Positions 42,046-50,836 of a stretch of 64,000 nt of DNA are shown here, piece by piece. Both the position numbers and the translations under genes were made by a program. Location of the stretch: assembly GCA_020558355.1 (NCBI GenBank), contig JAJCKG010000013.1, forward strand, positions 16,160-80,159. The letters run 5' to 3'. The notes beneath the pieces are model-generated. The model was not told the DNA's origin. It saw only the letters and a program-made list of their open reading frames with translations, and did no database searches. This DNA comes from a bacterium 210820-DFI.6.37 (GTDB taxonomy: Bacteria > Bacillota > Clostridia > Peptostreptococcales > Anaerovoracaceae). The number at the start of each line of letters is the position of its first letter. Within the stretch, counting starts at the first letter, position 1.

Positions 42046-42642
42046 ATGCGGAAAACAAAAGAGGAAGCTCAGATTACAAAAGAAAAAATCATCCAGGCAA
42101 GCTACGAAATCATTCAGGAAAAGGGATATGAGCAGATGACAAGGGATAATATTGCGGCAAAGGTGGGAATGACCCGGGGCGCGGTCAACTGGCATTTTTC
42201 ATCAAAAGAGGATATCTATCTGGCAGCGCTTCATAAGATCCTGGAGGACTTCAAAGCGGAGCGGCAGCAGTATCTGGATAATGATATGAGTTCACCGGAA
42301 GAGAAACTTGAAAACCTGTTTCTCATGCCCATCAAAATGAGAGAAAAATACCGGTTTATCAACGGAATCCCTGAATATCTCAGGAGAAGAGATGAGCGCT
42401 TTTCGCATGTACTTGATCAAATGGCGGAAAACCGAAAAGATTTCATTGTGTGCGTCCAGCAGTGCCTTTCGGACATAGAAAAGCGGCGCGGCAGAGCATA
42501 TAAAAATAAGGAGGCCCTTTCTCATATTCTTTATTTCCTCCACGAAGGGCTTCATGCCAATCACGCGGATTCGGCCTTTGAGGACAGAGATGAAATGAGA
42601 CAGCGTTATAAGAGCTATTTGAAGCTTTTGCTGGAGGAATAA
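42046..42642 (+). CDS. TetR/AcrR family regulator
   Basis: A 198-residue protein. The N-terminal HTH contains ITKEKIIQASYEIIQEKGYEQMTRDNIAAKVGMTRGAVNWHF, shown here by its parts EKIIQASYEI and GAVNWHF; the remainder is an effector-binding helical domain. It resembles AcrR/TtgR-type repressors of efflux pumps. The MFS gene follows after a terminator, so it is a candidate target. Confidence 0.9.
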   Translation: MRKTKEEAQITKEKIIQASYEIIQEKGYEQMTRDNIAAKVGMTRGAVNWHFSSKEDIYLAALHKILEDFKAERQQYLDNDMSSPEEKLENLFLMPIKMREKYRFINGIPEYLRRRDERFSHVLDQMAENRKDFIVCVQQCLSDIEKRRGRAYKNKEALSHILYFLHEGLHANHADSAFEDRDEMRQRYKSYLKLLLEE

Positions 42643-42670
42643 GACGCTGTCATAAATCCCAGTTTGATTT

Positions 42671-42712
42671 AAAAGCTGACGTTACTGAGCTATTCAGCAG
42701 TCAGCTTTTTTT
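42671..42712 (+). terminator. terminator after the TetR gene
   Basis: AAAGCTGAC (42672-42680) pairs with GTCAGCTTT (42700-42708), followed by TTTT. Confidence 0.82.
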
Positions 42713-42729
42713 ATGTGAGACGTAATGCG

Positions 42730-42758
42730 TTGACAATTATTTCAGGCGGTGTTAACAT
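42730..42758 (+). promoter_or_regulatory. promoter of the MFS gene
   Basis: TTGACA (42730-42735), 17 bases, TAACAT (42753-42758), 38 bases before the GTG start. Confidence 0.65.
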
Positions 42759-42795
42759 GTACTGATGAATGTATATATATGAGGAGTGTATAATT

Positions 42796-43965
42796 GTGAA
42801 TCGAAAATTACAAATCACGGTACTGTCAATTTCTATGATCACTATACTTGGGAGCACAGCTGTTTCACCGGCTTTGGCTGGAATCAAGACCGCGTTTCCG
42901 CAGTATAGCGACGCATCAATTCAGCTGATTTTAACGATACCGCCTCTGTTCATTATTCCCAGCTGCTTCTTATGCAGTGTTATTACACAGAAGTGGGGAA
43001 AAAAATGCACACTGATCAGCGGAATTATCCTGTATCTTATGGGCGGTCTGGGGGCCGCGGTGATGCCAGGATTTTATTCCATGGTGGCGGCAAGGGCCCT
43101 TTTGGGAATCGGATGCGGCCTGATTACGCCTATGGCTCAGGCACTGATCAGCAGTAACTTTGAAGGGGAAACCAGAACCAGGCTTACCAGCTATTCCAGC
43201 TCCGCGTCGTATTTTATGGGGATCATCGCCTCCTTTACAGTTGCGAATCTGGCGGCGCTCAATTGGAGGCTGGCTTTTCTGATCTACCTTGTGGCTGTGC
43301 TGGTACTGGTATTGAATATATTGCATCTTCCAAAAGATAGGGGAAGCGGGAAAGTACCCTGCGGCGCAAAGGAAAGCCATTCGTTTAACTGGAAGGCGTG
43401 GCTGGTTATAACAGGGATGGCGCTTGTCAATGTGGCCTTTTATACCTTTTCCACCAGCATTGCTTTATTCCTGAAAGCAGAAGGGATTGGAAATGACGCG
43501 ACTTCCGGCTATACGGTATCCGCTTTTATGGCTGCCGGGTTCTTTATGGGGTTCGCGGTTCCAAAGATCCGGACTGTCCTGGGTTACTTTACGGTTTCTC
43601 TGGGATGCCTTATGATGGGAAGCGGTTATCTGGGGCTGGCTGTTTTTGACAACTTCCTGCTGACCGTGCTGTCCTCCGCTATGATCGGGGCCAGCTACAG
43701 CATTATTTACGCCAGCGTATTTTTGAAGATTGCCGCTTTGTCGAGAGACGATGGGGAAAACACAAAGCTTGTTACATATACTACTGCCGGTATGTTTTTC
43801 GGTCAGACTATCTCCGTGTATGTACTGCAGGCGGCCGAGGCAGTCTTTGGGATGGATGGGTACCGGTTCCGGTTTTGCTTTCTGGGCGGGGCGCTGGTAC
43901 TGTTTGCGGCAGTTTGTGTCGCTGGATACATGGTGAAGGCGGGGAAGGCCGCCGCGGCAGAGTAA
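42796..43965 (+). CDS. MFS transporter
   Basis: A 389-residue protein with about twelve membrane segments. SNFEGETRTRLTSYSSS is the inter-helix motif after helix 4-5, and RALLGIGCGLITPMAQA resembles motif C-like antiporter sequence. Probable drug or metabolite exporter. GTG 42796 follows GAGGAG with 9-base spacing; the in-frame ATG at 42769 lacks an RBS. The TetR gene upstream may regulate it. Confidence 0.87.
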   Translation: MNRKLQITVLSISMITILGSTAVSPALAGIKTAFPQYSDASIQLILTIPPLFIIPSCFLCSVITQKWGKKCTLISGIILYLMGGLGAAVMPGFYSMVAARALLGIGCGLITPMAQALISSNFEGETRTRLTSYSSSASYFMGIIASFTVANLAALNWRLAFLIYLVAVLVLVLNILHLPKDRGSGKVPCGAKESHSFNWKAWLVITGMALVNVAFYTFSTSIALFLKAEGIGNDATSGYTVSAFMAAGFFMGFAVPKIRTVLGYFTVSLGCLMMGSGYLGLAVFDNFLLTVLSSAMIGASYSIIYASVFLKIAALSRDDGENTKLVTYTTAGMFFGQTISVYVLQAAEAVFGMDGYRFRFCFLGGALVLFAAVCVAGYMVKAGKAAAAE

Positions 43966-43974
43966 TGCGTAGCG

Positions 43975-44928
43975 TTAAGGCCGGACCAGCGGCTTTAACG
44001 TATCCGTATTAAATTGGATTTCCATTCCCAGCGCCACCGTGCTCTGAGAATCCACATGCCCTGCGCGGAAATTGGCAATGGCCGGTTTCCTCCAGGGCGC
44101 GGTTATTTCTTGAAAGATTTCTTCTGGCGTCAGGGAATCCGAGGCTCCCTGACAGTCTGTAAAGGTCCCCAGTATGACTCCGGCGCAGTCCCGGAACTTC
44201 CCTGCCAGATTCAGGGCCGTGAGACAGCGGTCCACCCGATAGAGCGGCTCGCTTACTTCTTCTATAAACAGGATTTTCCCGCGTGCATCTATCTCATAGG
44301 GGGAACCCAGCGTTGCGGCCAGCATGGAAAGATTGCCGCCGGTCAGGATGCCCCGGGCCTTTCCGGGATAAAGGACCTGGAAACTTTCACCGGACGGATT
44401 TTTGAGAAAACCGGAAAGGGAAGAGGCAAAGAGACTGTGCTTCAGGCTTCCCAGCGAAAAAGGATCCAGCTTACGGTAGTCGGCACTGGGCATGGGGCCA
44501 TGAAAGGTCATAAACCCGCAGATCTGATTAAAAGCAGTATGGAGCGCGGTGATATCGCTGTAACCGATAAACCGCTTTGGATTTTTTTGTATGGTTTTAA
44601 AATCCAAAAGAGGCAGCAGCCGGGGAGTTCCGTAGCCTCCCCGAAGACAAAAGATGCCGGAAATGGACGGATCAGCAAAGGCCTGATTCAAATCACGGGC
44701 GCGGACAGGGTCGGGTCCGGCCAGGTAGCCGCTGGAAAGAGCGCAGCCGGGCATAACGACCGGAACCAGATCGAGAAATTTAATAGACTGGACGGCTGTA
44801 TCCAAAACAGCCTTTGGAACAGGAGACGCAGGCGCGATAATGGCGGCACGGTCTCCTTTTTTTAATGGAGCGGGTCTTTTGAGACCGGCTCCGGAAACAG
44901 GTCGAAATGAAGGGATAAATCCGCGCAT
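43975..44928 (-). CDS. LD-carboxypeptidase (S66 / MccF family)
   Basis: A 317-residue serine peptidase of the S66 family. The nucleophile region FCLRGGYGTPRLLPLLD has GGYG(S/T), FIGYSDITALH follows, and the C-terminal half has GGNLSMLAATLGSPYEID and FIEEVSEPLYRVDRCL with the catalytic Glu. Members cut L,D-bonds of murein tetrapeptides during recycling or inactivate microcin C-like compounds. No signal peptide, so cytoplasmic. Convergent with the MFS gene. Confidence 0.9.
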   Translation of the reverse strand: MRGFIPSFRPVSGAGLKRPAPLKKGDRAAIIAPASPVPKAVLDTAVQSIKFLDLVPVVMPGCALSSGYLAGPDPVRARDLNQAFADPSISGIFCLRGGYGTPRLLPLLDFKTIQKNPKRFIGYSDITALHTAFNQICGFMTFHGPMPSADYRKLDPFSLGSLKHSLFASSLSGFLKNPSGESFQVLYPGKARGILTGGNLSMLAATLGSPYEIDARGKILFIEEVSEPLYRVDRCLTALNLAGKFRDCAGVILGTFTDCQGASDSLTPEEIFQEITAPWRKPAIANFRAGHVDSQSTVALGMEIQFNTDTLKPLVRP

Positions 44929-45102
44929 GAAAAGATCTCCTTTCTGTCAGCCCTTGCGGCGCCATCTTTAATTTCTATTTTATGTATATTCCGGCAGGGT
45001 AGAAGAAGATTTTCATTCGCTTGCCGCCTGGAACTTTTAACTTTTTTCTAACATCTCTCTAACCGTTTTCAAATAGAATTTCTATAAAGTAGAAGAAAAC
45101 AG

Positions 45103-45175
45103 TTGAAAATGCATAAATGCTATTATATAATGCGATTAAAACATTTTAAAATGATAAAATGCTATTGTATAATGC
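45103..45175 (+). promoter_or_regulatory. promoter with tandem 19-bp operator-like repeats before the acyl-CoA synthetase
   Basis: TTGAAA (45103-45108), 17 bases, TATAAT (45126-45131). AAATGCTATTATATAATGC (45115-45133) covers this -10, and AAATGCTATTGTATAATGC (45157-45175; 18 of 19 identical) covers a second TATAAT (45168-45173). The copies are 42 bp apart, four helical turns, and nearly palindromic. They look like regulator sites. The rest of 44929-45212 is AT-rich and without a gene. Confidence 0.65.
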
Positions 45176-45212
45176 TAAAATGTAATTTTGTGATAGCAGG
45201 CAGGAGGAAAAT

Positions 45213-46856
45213 ATGGAGATAAAAAGGCAGTTTATTTATGAGAAGTTCATTACGCCTGTTGAAGGTCCAAAAGGGGAGCTTTTTTCTATTGCGTTCAAGG
45301 ATACAGAGAGGTTTAATTTCGCGTTTGATATTGTTGATCGGCTGGCCGGTCAGCAGCCGGAGAAGCTTGCTATGCTGCATATCAGCCGGGATAAAACGGA
45401 ACGAAGATTTACTTTTAAAGATATGAGCCGTGAATCGTCAAAGGCCGCCGCTTATTTTAGGTCTTTGGGGATTCGGAAGGGCGATCGGGTCATGCTGGTA
45501 TTGAAGCGGCATTATCAGTTCTGGTTTGCCATTCTTGGACTGCACAAGCTGGGCGCTGTTGCGATTCCTGCTACACATTTGATGAAGCAGCATGATTTCG
45601 AATACCGTTTCGAAGCGGCGGGGGTAAAGGCTATTATCTGTACGGCTGATGGCGACGCGGCGAGGCAGGTGGAGCTGGCTATAAAAGAAAAAGGTCTGCG
45701 GCTTCTCCAGATTATGGCGGGAGGAGTCCGGGACGGCTGGAGTTCTTTCGATCAGGGCATAGAGCTGTGGGATGATACCTTTCAGCCGGAAGAAGCGGCG
45801 GGAGGAAGAGAGCCCTCTATCATGTTCTTTACGTCAGGGACGACCGGCTATCCTAAAATCGTGACACACAGCTTCCTGTATCCGCTGGGGCATTTTATCA
45901 CTGCCAGGTATTGGCAGCAGGTGGAGCCGGAAGGCCTGCATTTTACGGTTTCTGACACAGGCTGGGGAAAGGCTCTCTGGGGGAAATTGTACGGACAGTG
46001 GCTTTGCGAAGCTCCGGTGTTTACCTACGACATGGACAGCTTTGACGCGGGAGAAATCATGGAGATGATTGCGAAGTACCAGATTACTACCTTCTGCGCG
46101 CCGCCTACGGTTTACCGGATGATGATAAAAAAGGATTTTTCCAGGTACGACCTGAGCAGCCTGCGGCATGCTACTACCGCGGGAGAAGCCCTCAACGCGG
46201 AGGTCTATACGCAATTTAAGAATATAACCGGTCTCTCCCTGCATGAAGGGTTTGGCCAGACCGAAATGACTTTGGCGCTGGGTACGCTGAAAGGGATGGA
46301 GGCCAGAGCCGGTTCAATGGGAAGGCCAACGCCGCTTTATCATGTGGATCTTGTAGATGAGCAGGGCCGCTCGGTTCCTGACGGGGAAAAGGGAGAGATT
46401 GTTATTCGTACCGATCAGGGAGTGCCGATCGGTCTCTTTGAAGGCTATTTTCGCGATGAAGCTCTCACCAGGCAGTCATGGAAAAGGGGTATTTACCATA
46501 CCGGTGATATGGCGTGGCGGGATGAGGATGGTTACTACTGGTATATCGGAAGGGATGATGATGTGATTAAATCGGCAGGCTACCGAATTGGACCTTTTGA
46601 AATCGAAAGTGTGCTGATGGAGCTGCCTTATGTGCTGGAATGCGGTGTTACTTCCGTCCATGGAAAAATCAGGGGACAGGTTATAAAGGCCTGCATCGTT
46701 CTCATTGACGGCATTGAAGGTACCGATGATCTGAAAAAAGAGATCCAGCGCTATGCCAGAAAGAAGATGGCCAGCTACAAGTATCCGAGAATCATCGAGT
46801 TTTGGGATGAACTGCCAAAAACCATCAGCGGCAAGATCCAGCACAATAAGCTGTAA
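45213..46856 (+). CDS. medium-chain acyl-CoA synthetase-like AMP-binding enzyme
   Basis: A 547-residue enzyme of the MACS subgroup. MFFTSGTTGYPKIVTHS is the P-loop (about 207-223), HEGFGQTEMTLALG motif A5, and YHTGDMAWRDEDGYYWYIGRDDDVIKSAGYRIGPFEIES, cited here by YHTGDMA and IGRDDD, the A7-A8 hinge. The terminal GKIQHNKL carries the catalytic Lys. It activates medium-chain, aryl or branched acids to CoA esters. RBS CAGGAGGAAAAT. Confidence 0.9.
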   Translation: MEIKRQFIYEKFITPVEGPKGELFSIAFKDTERFNFAFDIVDRLAGQQPEKLAMLHISRDKTERRFTFKDMSRESSKAAAYFRSLGIRKGDRVMLVLKRHYQFWFAILGLHKLGAVAIPATHLMKQHDFEYRFEAAGVKAIICTADGDAARQVELAIKEKGLRLLQIMAGGVRDGWSSFDQGIELWDDTFQPEEAAGGREPSIMFFTSGTTGYPKIVTHSFLYPLGHFITARYWQQVEPEGLHFTVSDTGWGKALWGKLYGQWLCEAPVFTYDMDSFDAGEIMEMIAKYQITTFCAPPTVYRMMIKKDFSRYDLSSLRHATTAGEALNAEVYTQFKNITGLSLHEGFGQTEMTLALGTLKGMEARAGSMGRPTPLYHVDLVDEQGRSVPDGEKGEIVIRTDQGVPIGLFEGYFRDEALTRQSWKRGIYHTGDMAWRDEDGYYWYIGRDDDVIKSAGYRIGPFEIESVLMELPYVLECGVTSVHGKIRGQVIKACIVLIDGIEGTDDLKKEIQRYARKKMASYKYPRIIEFWDELPKTISGKIQHNKL

Positions 46857-46938
46857 TTCCTGAGAAAAACACAGAATAGTACCCGGCTCCTGGGAATACA
46901 ATGAAAGAGAAATTTTTCAGAAACGAGGTGTCGGGATA

Positions 46939-48123
46939 GTGATCATACAGAATCTGGAGACGCATATTCGGGAAGCGGGCCGAACCGCGAGGGAAGTCTT
47001 TGAGGAAATCCACAGCTGGCCGGAGCTGGGAAATGAGGAATTTAAAACAGCTACGCTTATTGGAAAGAGGCTGAAAGGGATGGGACTGGAAATAGAGCGG
47101 CCTTTGGCTACGGCGGTAATTGCGGATATAAAAGGGACAGGCCGCGTTCCGGGAGATAAACGTAAAAAAATCGCTTTTCGGGCAGAGCTGGACGCGCTTT
47201 CCGTGACAGAAGAAGCTATGGTCAGCTATCGATCCCGGCGCGCGGGGGTGATGCATGCCTGCGGACATGACGCGCACGCGGCAATTCTGGTAGGACTGGC
47301 TCAGGCGCTGTGCCGTCTGCAGAGTGTGCTTCCCTGTGATATTCGCCTGATTTTTCAGCCTGACGAAGAAGGAGAGGGAGGCGCGCGGCGGCTGATGGAT
47401 AAAAATGTGCTGAAAGGAGTCGATCAGATCTATGGATTCCATGTGAAACCGGAGCTTCCCGCTGGAACGATAGGAATCCAGTACGGAGCCGTACATGGAG
47501 AATCCCTCGTGTTTCGGGCAGAAGTCTTTGGCGCCGCGGCTCATGGCGCAAAGCCGGAGCAGGGGAAAGACGCCATTTACGCGGCAGCGGAATACATTTC
47601 CATGTGCCAGGGTATCCTTTCCAGGGACCTTCCGCCAGGCAGGACCGGAGTTATTACTTTTGGAACTGTCCAGGGCGGCCGCAAGCGAAATATCCTTGCG
47701 GAGCATGTAGTTATGGAAGGAATTGTCCGGGGAGAGGATAGGCGGATTTGCGGCCTGCTGTCAGAACGGATGCGGCTTCTTGCCAAAGGACTTTCCCAGG
47801 CTTTGGGGCTTTGCGTCCAAATAACCTTTACGGATGGCTGCAAAGCCCTTATAAACAACGCTTCTTTAGTTGAGCGGATTCGAAAGGCCGCGTCGGGAAA
47901 GGCAGAAGAAATCAAGGGAACTTCTATGACTGTGGACGACTTTTCTGACTATTTGCAGCAAGTGCCGGGAGGCTATTTCTTTTTAGGGAGCGGATTCCCT
48001 GATCGGGACAACAGCGGACTTCACAGTGGAAGCTTTCAAGTCAACGAGGACTGCCTGGAGGTGGGAATCCAAATCCTGACAGAACTGTGCCTGCAGACCA
48101 GCCCGGAAGCGGTCGCCAAGTAA
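46939..48123 (+). CDS. M20D family amidohydrolase
   Basis: A 394-residue peptidase/amidohydrolase. FRAELDAL, MHACGHDAHAAIL and QPDEEGEGGAR are the metal-binding segments (Cys, His, Glu and Asp ligands). IHSWPELG near the N-terminus is typical of hippurate hydrolase / N-acyl-amino-acid deacylases. Substrate unknown. GTG start behind an ACGAGG element. It lies 82 bases after the acyl-CoA synthetase and could be cotranscribed. Confidence 0.9.
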   Translation: MIIQNLETHIREAGRTAREVFEEIHSWPELGNEEFKTATLIGKRLKGMGLEIERPLATAVIADIKGTGRVPGDKRKKIAFRAELDALSVTEEAMVSYRSRRAGVMHACGHDAHAAILVGLAQALCRLQSVLPCDIRLIFQPDEEGEGGARRLMDKNVLKGVDQIYGFHVKPELPAGTIGIQYGAVHGESLVFRAEVFGAAAHGAKPEQGKDAIYAAAEYISMCQGILSRDLPPGRTGVITFGTVQGGRKRNILAEHVVMEGIVRGEDRRICGLLSERMRLLAKGLSQALGLCVQITFTDGCKALINNASLVERIRKAASGKAEEIKGTSMTVDDFSDYLQQVPGGYFFLGSGFPDRDNSGLHSGSFQVNEDCLEVGIQILTELCLQTSPEAVAK

Positions 48124-48204
48124 CGCCAAACCCATCGGATGGCGACCGTCCCGCCAGCGAACCAGCAAAACAGGCGACGGGTAAGACAAAAAATACAAAA
48201 AAGA

Positions 48205-48238
48205 AAAAACCATGGGAGACACAGACCATGGTTTTTTT
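48205..48238. terminator. bidirectional terminator between the M20 gene and rpsT
   Basis: AAAAAACCATGG pairs with CCATGGTTTTTTT (48226-48238) around a 10-base loop. A-run and T-run on opposite sides fit convergent genes. Confidence 0.85.
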
Positions 48239-48288
48239 GCTCAATTGCATGTGTATTTAACTTATACACTGGTGGGGACGGGTGAGAC

Positions 48289-48561
48289 TTACTGTTCGGC
48301 TTTCGCCTTGTTGAATCTTTTGGTTAATCTGGAAACTTTTCTGGAAGCAGCGTTCTTGTGAATTGTATGCTTTGCAGCAGCCTGCATAAGCTTTTTCTCA
48401 GCAAGAGCCAGTTTTTCAGCGGCTGTTTCCATGTCGCCCGCTTCGATTGCGGCGTCAAAGTTCTTTAAAACTGCTTTCAGATGACCTTTGATCCTTCTGT
48501 TTCTTGCAGTTTTCTTGTCGATAACACGGATTCTTTTCTTTGCGGATTTAATATTTGCCAT
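48289..48561 (-). CDS. rpsT: 30S ribosomal protein S20
   Basis: A 90-residue Lys-rich helical protein starting MANIKSAKKRIRV, with AAAKHTIHKNAASRKVSRLTK near the end: S20 at normal length. It binds 16S rRNA in the 30S body. Divergent from gpr, as in many Clostridia. Confidence 0.97.
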   Translation of the reverse strand: MANIKSAKKRIRVIDKKTARNRRIKGHLKAVLKNFDAAIEAGDMETAAEKLALAEKKLMQAAAKHTIHKNAASRKVSRLTKRFNKAKAEQ

Positions 48562-48705
48562 TAAAAATTACCCCACTTTCATATTTTTTAGCTAAATTCG
48601 CAAATCTAAGTATATATGAATAAAAGTGATTTGGCAAGGGAAAATTAGTAAAAGACCAGGGTTTACGCGGGAAAAAAGCCAGCGGGCTTTCAAGGAAAAG
48701 CTCTG

Positions 48706-49626
48706 GTGCGGAAAAAATTTGGAAAGGCGGGAAAACCATTGCGATTCAGAACAGACCTTGCCATCGAGCGAAAAGAGATTCTGGAGGAAGAACAGGGAAG
48801 CGCAAAAGACATCGATGGAGTGTCCCTGGAAAAAATTACTTATGACGAAGATATTACCTCTACAAGGATTAAAATTTTAAATGAGCTGGGAGAACGAAAG
48901 CTGGAAAAACCACGGGGCAATTACATCACCCTGGAGGTTGACGGCATCCTGGAAGAAAAGGAAGGCATCAAAGAGAGGGCCGGAAAGGCTCTGGCGGCAG
49001 AGCTTTCCCAGCTGATTCAGTTCCATTATCACCTGAAAGCCCTTGTGGTAGGCCTTGGAAATGATCAAGTGACCCCGGACGCCTTGGGCCCCGCGACAGT
49101 TTCCAAGGTAAAAGTCACCCGGCATCTGTTCATCCTATTCGACGCGGACGGAGATGATGAGCTGGGCTGCGTCAGCTGCTTCACACCGGGAGTTACAGGT
49201 ACGACCGGTATGGAAACCGCGGAGCTGGTAAAGCAGGCGGCACGGCTTTCCGACCCGGAAGTGATTATCGTTGTAGACTCCCTCGCCGCAAGAAACATTG
49301 AGCGGGTCAGCACCACCATACAGATTAATGATACGGGTATCGACCCGGGCGGCGGTATGGGAAACATCCGGACAGCCCTGTCGGAGGAGACCATTGGGAA
49401 ACGAGTCATTGCCATCGGTGTTCCCACCGTCATCGATTCCAGAACCCTGATTCGGGAAGCCCTGGAAGAAAATATAAAGGAAGCGCGGCAGGTGGACCGT
49501 TATATCGAAGAAAAAGGCCAGGACATGATCGTTACTTCCACGGATATCGATCAGATCATTAAAGATTTTTCCGACATTATTTCAAATGGAATAAATAAAA
49601 CCCTTCATCCCGGCATATATTCATAA
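48706..49626 (+). CDS. gpr: germination protease GPR
   Basis: About 306 residues, family A25. LGNDQVTPDALGP and VVDSLAARNIERV carry the two conserved Asp residues of GPR; DTGIDPGGGMGN follows. The zymogen is made in the forespore and degrades small acid-soluble spore proteins on germination. The start is uncertain: GTG 48706 opens the frame, while TTG 48739 would give LRFRTDLAIE, close to the usual family N-terminus. Confidence 0.93.
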   Translation: MRKKFGKAGKPLRFRTDLAIERKEILEEEQGSAKDIDGVSLEKITYDEDITSTRIKILNELGERKLEKPRGNYITLEVDGILEEKEGIKERAGKALAAELSQLIQFHYHLKALVVGLGNDQVTPDALGPATVSKVKVTRHLFILFDADGDDELGCVSCFTPGVTGTTGMETAELVKQAARLSDPEVIIVVDSLAARNIERVSTTIQINDTGIDPGGGMGNIRTALSEETIGKRVIAIGVPTVIDSRTLIREALEENIKEARQVDRYIEEKGQDMIVTSTDIDQIIKDFSDIISNGINKTLHPGIYS

Positions 49627-49647
49627 GAGAGCAGATGGAGGAACACA

Positions 49648-50532
49648 ATGAATAGAAAAACATTAGCAGCCTTATGCGCTTTTTGCTTTATTCTTTCGAC
49701 TCTGTTTTTCTGGCAGCGCCTGGGAAGCGGCCGCCTTCCGGAAATAAAGCTGGATGGAGAGCAGCTGGGAAAACTGTGCGTTGCCCAGGTCTATCCGGCC
49801 ATCAGCCGGGGAAGCGAAAGAACTCCAATGAAAACCGCAGATAAGGCCGCAGATGAAACTGCGACAAAGGCAAACAAGCCTTCGGAACAAACAAATGAAC
49901 CTGAAAAGAAAAACACTGGTGCGGATAACAGCAAGCCACTGGTAATCATTTACCACACCCATACGACCGAATCCTATCAGCCTTACGATGAAAGCAATTT
50001 TCACAGAGAAAAGGAAACCGGAACCGTACGGGATGTGGGAAATGTAATGACAGAAGAACTGAACAGCCTGGGAATCGGCGTAGTCCACGACAAGACGATA
50101 CACGACCGGCCTTCCTACAATGAGTCTTATGACCGGTCGCTGGAGACTGTAACTGCCTTGCAGAAAAAATACCCTACGGCAAAGTACATCATCGATCTGC
50201 ACCGGGACGCGGCGGCTTACGCGGGCAATGTAGGAAAAACAACTAAAATCAATGGAGAGACCGTCGCCAAGTTCAGCCTGGTGGTAGGCCAGAACAACGC
50301 TAATTTCAGCAAGCTGAAAGCTTACGCCAATAAAATCAATAAGAAAGCGGAATCTATGTACAAAGGCTTTGGAGGCAGTGTCATAGAGAAAACCTATCGA
50401 TATAACGAATACATAGCGGATAACTATCTTCTGCTGGAGATCGGAAACAACCAGAACGATATCAAACAGGTAAAGGCTACCGGCAAGTATTTCGCGCGTG
50501 TTCTGGCTTCCGTCATTGAGGATGAGAGGTAA
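49648..50532 (+). CDS. spoIIP: stage II sporulation protein P
   Basis: A 294-residue protein. It has an N-terminal membrane anchor (about 6-24), a low-complexity Lys/Thr/Glu linker (about 55-93) and the SpoIIP amidase domain: IYHTHTTESYQP (metal His and Glu) and YIIDLHRDAA. With SpoIID and SpoIIM it digests peptidoglycan during engulfment. RBS GATGGAGGAACAC, 21 bases after gpr. Both should be expressed in sporulation. Confidence 0.95.
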   Translation: MNRKTLAALCAFCFILSTLFFWQRLGSGRLPEIKLDGEQLGKLCVAQVYPAISRGSERTPMKTADKAADETATKANKPSEQTNEPEKKNTGADNSKPLVIIYHTHTTESYQPYDESNFHREKETGTVRDVGNVMTEELNSLGIGVVHDKTIHDRPSYNESYDRSLETVTALQKKYPTAKYIIDLHRDAAAYAGNVGKTTKINGETVAKFSLVVGQNNANFSKLKAYANKINKKAESMYKGFGGSVIEKTYRYNEYIADNYLLLEIGNNQNDIKQVKATGKYFARVLASVIEDER

Positions 50533-50534
50533 AA

Positions 50535-50720
50535 ATGATAAAAAAATGGATTGCCGTATTTTTAATATTTTTTATGGGAATGACCGGACTGATCTCTGTG
50601 GACCGGGCCTGTCGGGAAAGCACCGGAGCAGGAGGAACAACAGGCCTGTCAGTAGCCCATACCCGGGATGGCGGCACAGAAATTTCCTTTTTCGGTTTAC
50701 ATGGGGAAATCGGTAAGTAA
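50535..50720 (+). CDS. small membrane protein downstream of spoIIP (hypothetical)
   Basis: 61 residues, ATG 2 bases after the spoIIP stop with GAGAGG upstream. An N-terminal hydrophobic helix (WIAVFLIFFMGMTGLISV) is followed by a Gly/Thr-rich tail. No family recognised. Tight spacing suggests cotranscription with spoIIP and possible export or membrane location. Confidence 0.5.
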   Translation: MIKKWIAVFLIFFMGMTGLISVDRACRESTGAGGTTGLSVAHTRDGGTEISFFGLHGEIGK

Positions 50721-50775
50721 AGCAAAAGAAAAGGAAGGAGCCGGGCCAAACGCGGCGGAACAACGCATTAGACCC

Positions 50776-50804
50776 TTGAATTTCAGCCCTGTTTCAAGTA
50801 AAAT
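50776..50804 (+). promoter_or_regulatory. promoter of lepA-hemW
   Basis: TTGAAT (50776-50781), 17 bases, TAAAAT (50799-50804), 33 bases before lepA. Confidence 0.6.
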
Positions 50805-50836
50805 GAATAGGAACTATGAGATAAAGTGAGGAACCT

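Noticed and set aside
48601..48660. GTATA followed by GGCAAGGGA upstream of gpr as a sigma-F/G promoter
   Set aside because: Spacing is 18 rather than about 16, and the -10 has at least two mismatches; too weak to call although gpr is expected to be forespore-expressed.
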